Positions 61,016-64,000 of a DNA stretch of 64,000 nucleotides are shown piece by piece. The translations under genes were made by a program, and so were the position numbers. The notes under the pieces were generated by a model. It saw nothing but the letters and a program-made list of their open reading frames with translations, ran no database searches and was not told where the DNA came from. Source of the stretch: CAZCTC01 sp964501335 (GTDB lineage Bacteria; Chloroflexota; Anaerolineae; B4-G1; SLSP01); the NCBI GenBank assembly GCA_964501335.1, contig CAZCTC010000003.1, positions 1 through 64,000 on the forward strand, written 5' to 3'. How positions within the stretch are numbered: the stretch's first letter is position 1; every line of letters begins with the position of its first letter.

Positions 61016-62683
61016 ATGACGACACCAACGCGGATGCCGCCTTATGAAGTGCGTAACGATGGGATTGGGCCCTATGTGGTCTTTTTCTGTGAGAAATGCC
61101 GGCGAGAGTTTCGGAGTGCGCCGCTGGCCGGTCCTTCAGTCCCGCAGATCGGGCGGCAGGCGATGGGGGAATTGTTGCGAAAATTGCCCAAAGTGGGAGA
61201 GACTCTGGGCGATACCGTGGCGGGTTCGGGTAACTCGAAAATCAATCTGACTCTGGCACAGCTGGCGGTAGGGTGGAGTCAGGTGATGGAAAATTTCCAG
61301 CAGTGCCCGGTTTGTAATCAGGTGGTTTGCAAAGAGGATTTCGATGCGCGGGTGGGGCTCTGCAAAGAGGATCGGGCCCGGCGGGTGAAGCGGTGTGCGG
61401 CCTGCGGGGCAGAATTAAAAAGCACAGTGCGTTTCTGCCCGCAATGTGGGGCCGGGGTTGATGGGACGAGCGCCGAACCGGCAGCGGCAAAGCGGAGCAG
61501 CCGAACTACGGAGGCGAAGGCAGCCGAAAAACCGGTCACGCCGGCGGCGGAGGCGGCTCCCGTGGCAAAGCGGAGCAGCCGGACTTCGGAGGCAAAGGCA
61601 GCCGAGAAACCGGTCATGCCGACGGCCGAGGCGGCCCCAGCCGCGAAGCGGAACAGCCGGACTACAGAGGCGAAGGCGGTTACGCCGGCGACTGAGGCGG
61701 TTTCTACCCGGCAATATGTGATCGACAAAGAGCGCGAGCGTTATGAGGTGCTTTTTACAACGGGTTCCATTGGCTGTACCAGCGGTGGGCTGGATGAACG
61801 GCTGGTGAAATCTATTGCAGCGGCAAAAAAGACGATCGATATTGCCGCCTTTGAGTTCGATCTGCCGCGGGTGGCTGAGGCGTTGATCAAGGCCCATCGG
61901 CGAGGGGTGGCTGTGCGGATGGTGACGGATACCGATTACCTGGAAGAACAGGCGATCAAGGATTTGAAAAAGGCCGGCGTGAAGGTGGTCGACGACAAAC
62001 GGGAAGCCTTTATGCACGATAAATTTGTGGTGATCGATAAAGAGCAGGTGTGGACCGGTTCCTGGAATCTGACGGTCAATTGTACCTATCGGAACAACAA
62101 CAATGCGATTGTGATTTATTCGCCGGAACTGGCGGGGAATTACAGCGCCGAATTTGAAGAAATGTTCTCCGGAAAAAAGTTCGGTACCAGTGAAGGGCCC
62201 GGATCGATGCACAAGCGGGTTCGTTTGGGCAGTTTGCTGGTCGAAAACTATTTCGCGCCGGATGACGATGTGATGGCGCATATTTTATCGGCCGTCGATG
62301 AGGCTAAGAAGAGCGTGCATTTCCTGGCCTTTTCATTGACCGATAATTCGCTGGCTAAAGCGTTGACGCGGAAGCGTAAAGCCGGCATCGAAGTGCGGGG
62401 GGTGATCGAGTCGCGCAGCGCATTGACGATGGGGTCGGAGTTGACAACGCTGCGGCGGGCCGGTGTGGATGTGTTGCCCGACGGAAATTCGTATGCCATG
62501 CATGATAAGGTTATTGTGATCGATGGGGAGATTGTGATTACGGGCTCTTTCAATTTTACAGAGAGCGCGCGCCAGGGGAACGATGAGAATATCTTGATTT
62601 TGCATAGTACGGCGATTGCGCGAAAGTACGAAAAGGAATTTCAGACGATTTACGAGCAAGCGCAGGCGGCAAAATCTTCCTGA
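61016..62683 (+). CDS. Zinc-ribbon protein with two phospholipase D domains
   Basis: The 555-residue cytoplasmic protein has no signal peptide. Residues about 20-160 hold cysteine pairs CEKC, CPVC, a single CKED, CAAC and CPQC, which form two or more zinc ribbons. Residues about 158-240 are a basic Ala/Lys/Ser linker made of a 26-residue unit repeated nearly three times (78-bp DNA period from 61491). Residues about 245-400 and 410-550 are two PLD domains with MHDKFVVID (His334, Lys336) and MHDKVIVID (His496, Lys498), followed by GSWN and GSFNFT. Intracellular PLD pairs are often nucleases, so a DNA or RNA substrate is plausible but unproven. Confidence 0.85.
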   Translation: MTTPTRMPPYEVRNDGIGPYVVFFCEKCRREFRSAPLAGPSVPQIGRQAMGELLRKLPKVGETLGDTVAGSGNSKINLTLAQLAVGWSQVMENFQQCPVCNQVVCKEDFDARVGLCKEDRARRVKRCAACGAELKSTVRFCPQCGAGVDGTSAEPAAAKRSSRTTEAKAAEKPVTPAAEAAPVAKRSSRTSEAKAAEKPVMPTAEAAPAAKRNSRTTEAKAVTPATEAVSTRQYVIDKERERYEVLFTTGSIGCTSGGLDERLVKSIAAAKKTIDIAAFEFDLPRVAEALIKAHRRGVAVRMVTDTDYLEEQAIKDLKKAGVKVVDDKREAFMHDKFVVIDKEQVWTGSWNLTVNCTYRNNNNAIVIYSPELAGNYSAEFEEMFSGKKFGTSEGPGSMHKRVRLGSLLVENYFAPDDDVMAHILSAVDEAKKSVHFLAFSLTDNSLAKALTRKRKAGIEVRGVIESRSALTMGSELTTLRRAGVDVLPDGNSYAMHDKVIVIDGEIVITGSFNFTESARQGNDENILILHSTAIARKYEKEFQTIYEQAQAAKSS

Positions 62684-62689
62684 AAGGGT

Positions 62690-62815
62690 TTTTTGCCGGC
62701 AGGAAATAATGCGCTGGATGGGAAGAGAGAGTTTTTTGTTTATATTTTTGCGCGCATAAGAATGCGCGCAAAAATATGGGCTTTTTCTCCCGCTTTTCGG
62801 GGTTAACCGTGAAAA
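62690..62815 (+). repeat. Hairpin element after the PLD gene
   Basis: A shortened left module (GCGCTGGATGGGAAGAGAGAG) is followed by a hairpin at 62742-62777 (stem ATATTTTTGCGCGC, loop ATAAGAAT), GGGCTTTTT and a right module ending GGGGTTAACCGTG. Confidence 0.8.
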
Positions 62816-62832
62816 TTGGGGTTTGAGGGAAT

Positions 62833-62863
62833 AAAAAACGGCTCTTTTCAGAGCCGTTTTTTT
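62833..62863. terminator. Bidirectional terminator
   Basis: AAAAAACGGCTC pairs with GAGCCGTTTTTT around a 6-nt loop. It lies between the PLD gene (plus) and tRNA-His (minus) and has a T-run on both strands. Confidence 0.88.
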
Positions 62864-62867
62864 GTGG

Positions 62868-62941
62868 GGTGGATGATGGGATTCGAACCCACAGTTTCCT
62901 GAGCCACAGTCAGGTGCCTTAACCATTAGGCCACACCCACC
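62868..62941 (-). tRNA. tRNA-His (anticodon GTG)
   Basis: The minus-strand cloverleaf has acceptor GTGGGTG with CATCCAC, the extra G at -1 opposite C73 that marks tRNA-His, anticodon stem CCTGA/TCAGG with loop CTGTGGC, and T arm GGGTTCGAATCCC. CCA is not encoded. Confidence 0.96.
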
Positions 62942-63016
62942 ACGTCTTTACGAGGTGGATTTTATCATAAAGTCGGATTTTGGCAAGTTAGAATTTTTCA
63001 GGGTCTATAAATTTAC

Positions 63017-64000
63017 TTAGCGATTCTGAGCACCCGTGGCTCCGCCGGCGCCTTGCTGGGCAAAGGGGTTCCCGATGGGCAGCAGGATATGAATGGTGCT
63101 GCCGGGAAGGCGGGCTTCGTCATAACCGGTGCTTTCCGCCCAGATCTTGCCGCCGTGTGCTTCCACGATGCCTTTCGAGACCGCCAGCCCCAATCCCAGG
63201 CCACCGCCCTTGAAGGCGGTTTTGCTGGAGCGGTGGAGCGCCACGTCTTCGATCACATAGAAGCGGTCAAAGATGTGCCCCAGTTCATCGGGAGGGATGC
63301 CGACACCGGTGTCCTTGATCCAGAGATGCACCGATTGTTCGATCTGTTCCGCGTCGATGGTCACCGTCCCGCCGTCGGGGGTATATTTGATGGCATTGCT
63401 GACCACATTCCAGAGCGCCTGATGGAGCCGGCGGGGATCGCCTTCGATGATGGGGACTTTACGCAGGCCGGCGCCCAACTCAAAGACGAGCTGGCGTTGC
63501 GGGCCGAAACTGCGCAGGTTGTGCAGGACGGATTGGACGACTGAGTTGAAGAAGACGGGCTCACGGGCCAGGTCCAGCCGGTTGGCATCGATCATCGAGA
63601 CATTGAGGATATCCTGGATGACCTGACTGAGCCGTTCGACGGCGTCGGAGACCTTTTTCAGCAGATGGCGGGCGGAGCCTTCGGTATCGACATTGCCGGG
63701 AATGGCCGGGTTGGAGAGAAGGATTTGAACGTAACCGTAGATGACGGTGAGGGGGGTACGCAGTTCATGTCCGGCCAGGATCACGAAGTCGGACTTCATC
63801 TTTTCCACGCGCTGCAACTCGGTATTGGCCTTCTCCAGTTCGCGGACTTTTTCTTCCAGACGGGTCACCAACCGCTGGTTATATTCCAGCAGATATTCGG
63901 CTTTTTCTTCGGCGGAGGCCACCTGATCGCGTTGTCCTACCAGATAGGCTTTCACCTGTTCCGGAAACTGATCGACATCGATGGGTTTGGCGATATAGCC
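63017..64000 (-). CDS. Response-regulator/histidine-kinase hybrid, 5' end outside window
   Basis: The reading frame is open to the right edge, so only the C-terminal 327 residues are seen. The first visible residues, GYIAKPIDVDQFPEQVKAYL, are the end of a receiver domain with the conserved Lys-Pro pair. A coiled coil (KAEYLLEYNQRL onward) and a histidine kinase follow: H-box GHELRTPLT, N-box NVVSNAIKYTPD, G1 DTGVGIPPDEL and G2 GGGLGLGLAVSKGI. A receiver followed by a kinase is typical of sensors that act within phosphorelays. A GTG at 63955 could be mistaken for the start. The tail is Gly/Ala/Gln-rich. Confidence 0.92.
   Translation of the reverse strand, partial: GYIAKPIDVDQFPEQVKAYLVGQRDQVASAEEKAEYLLEYNQRLVTRLEEKVRELEKANTELQRVEKMKSDFVILAGHELRTPLTVIYGYVQILLSNPAIPGNVDTEGSARHLLKKVSDAVERLSQVIQDILNVSMIDANRLDLAREPVFFNSVVQSVLHNLRSFGPQRQLVFELGAGLRKVPIIEGDPRRLHQALWNVVSNAIKYTPDGGTVTIDAEQIEQSVHLWIKDTGVGIPPDELGHIFDRFYVIEDVALHRSSKTAFKGGGLGLGLAVSKGIVEAHGGKIWAESTGYDEARLPGSTIHILLPIGNPFAQQGAGGATGAQNR

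Noticed and set aside
1265..62815. Treating every hairpin as an ordinary intrinsic terminator
   Set aside because: Several lie between divergent genes or have the T-run on the wrong strand for adjacent genes, and the fixed 14-8-14 size is not needed for termination. Some may still terminate.

Overview
The window looks like a chromosomal stretch of a bacterium of the phylum Chloroflexota, probably Anaerolineae or a close class. This is inferred from gene content, not from a marker-gene search. The clues are a membrane-arm-only complex I operon, an ATP synthase split into two clusters with a b-delta fusion, Kelch/DUF11 secreted proteins ending in a YLPLI-type motif, many TTG and GTG starts, and long repeat-filled intergenic regions. 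No phage, plasmid, transposase, rRNA or CRISPR array is seen. One 100-base run of N (13053-13152) is an assembly gap.

Layout. 1-9.2 kb: TetR regulator with a palindromic operator, a phosphotransferase resembling rifampin phosphotransferase, two small membrane-protein genes and a large secreted Kelch/DUF11 protein. 9.5-12.5 kb (minus): aspartate kinase and threonine synthase. 13-21 kb: a 64-bp tandem repeat with the gap, unknown membrane proteins, an ECF S component, two paralogous HD/zinc proteins flanking an MFS transporter, and a membrane alpha/beta hydrolase. 21-23 kb (minus): GNAT and LmbE-type deacetylase pair. 23.7-29.5 kb (minus): F1 cluster atpA-atpG-atpD-atpC followed by mreB. 30-37 kb: HIT protein, murI, a membrane-anchored metalloprotease, DUF4446 protein, bactofilin and a processive GT2. 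37.5-49.3 kb (plus): nuoA-H-J-K-L-M-M-N running into atpZ/I-atpB-atpE-atpF/H. 49.5-64 kb: murE, GT4, sigma/anti-sigma pair, serine hydrolase, SDR, a TolB-propeller/M15-peptidase fusion, tRNA-Arg, cyclase, an acidic protein, a zinc-ribbon PLD protein, tRNA-His and a REC-histidine kinase that runs off the right edge.

How genes work together. The eight nuo genes supply only the proton-pumping arm of complex I, with two NuoM antiporter subunits in tandem. The adjacent Fo genes and the F1 genes about 8 kb away together make a complete ATP synthase, with delta present only as the tail of the b subunit. MurI, MurE, MreB, bactofilin, the serine hydrolase and the M15 fusion are all connected to the cell wall or cell shape.

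The most unusual feature is a dispersed three-part intergenic element. It has a GC-rich left module, a 36-nt hairpin that is nearly always 14-8-14, and a right module ending near GGTTAACCGCACAGGT. More than thirty hairpins are visible. Their stems differ in sequence but stay complementary, so the fold rather than the sequence appears to be kept. Other short repeat families (GTAGACA heptamers, CACAGAG boxes, GGGCGGCC hairpins, CGTAAAA) fill much of the remaining intergenic space.
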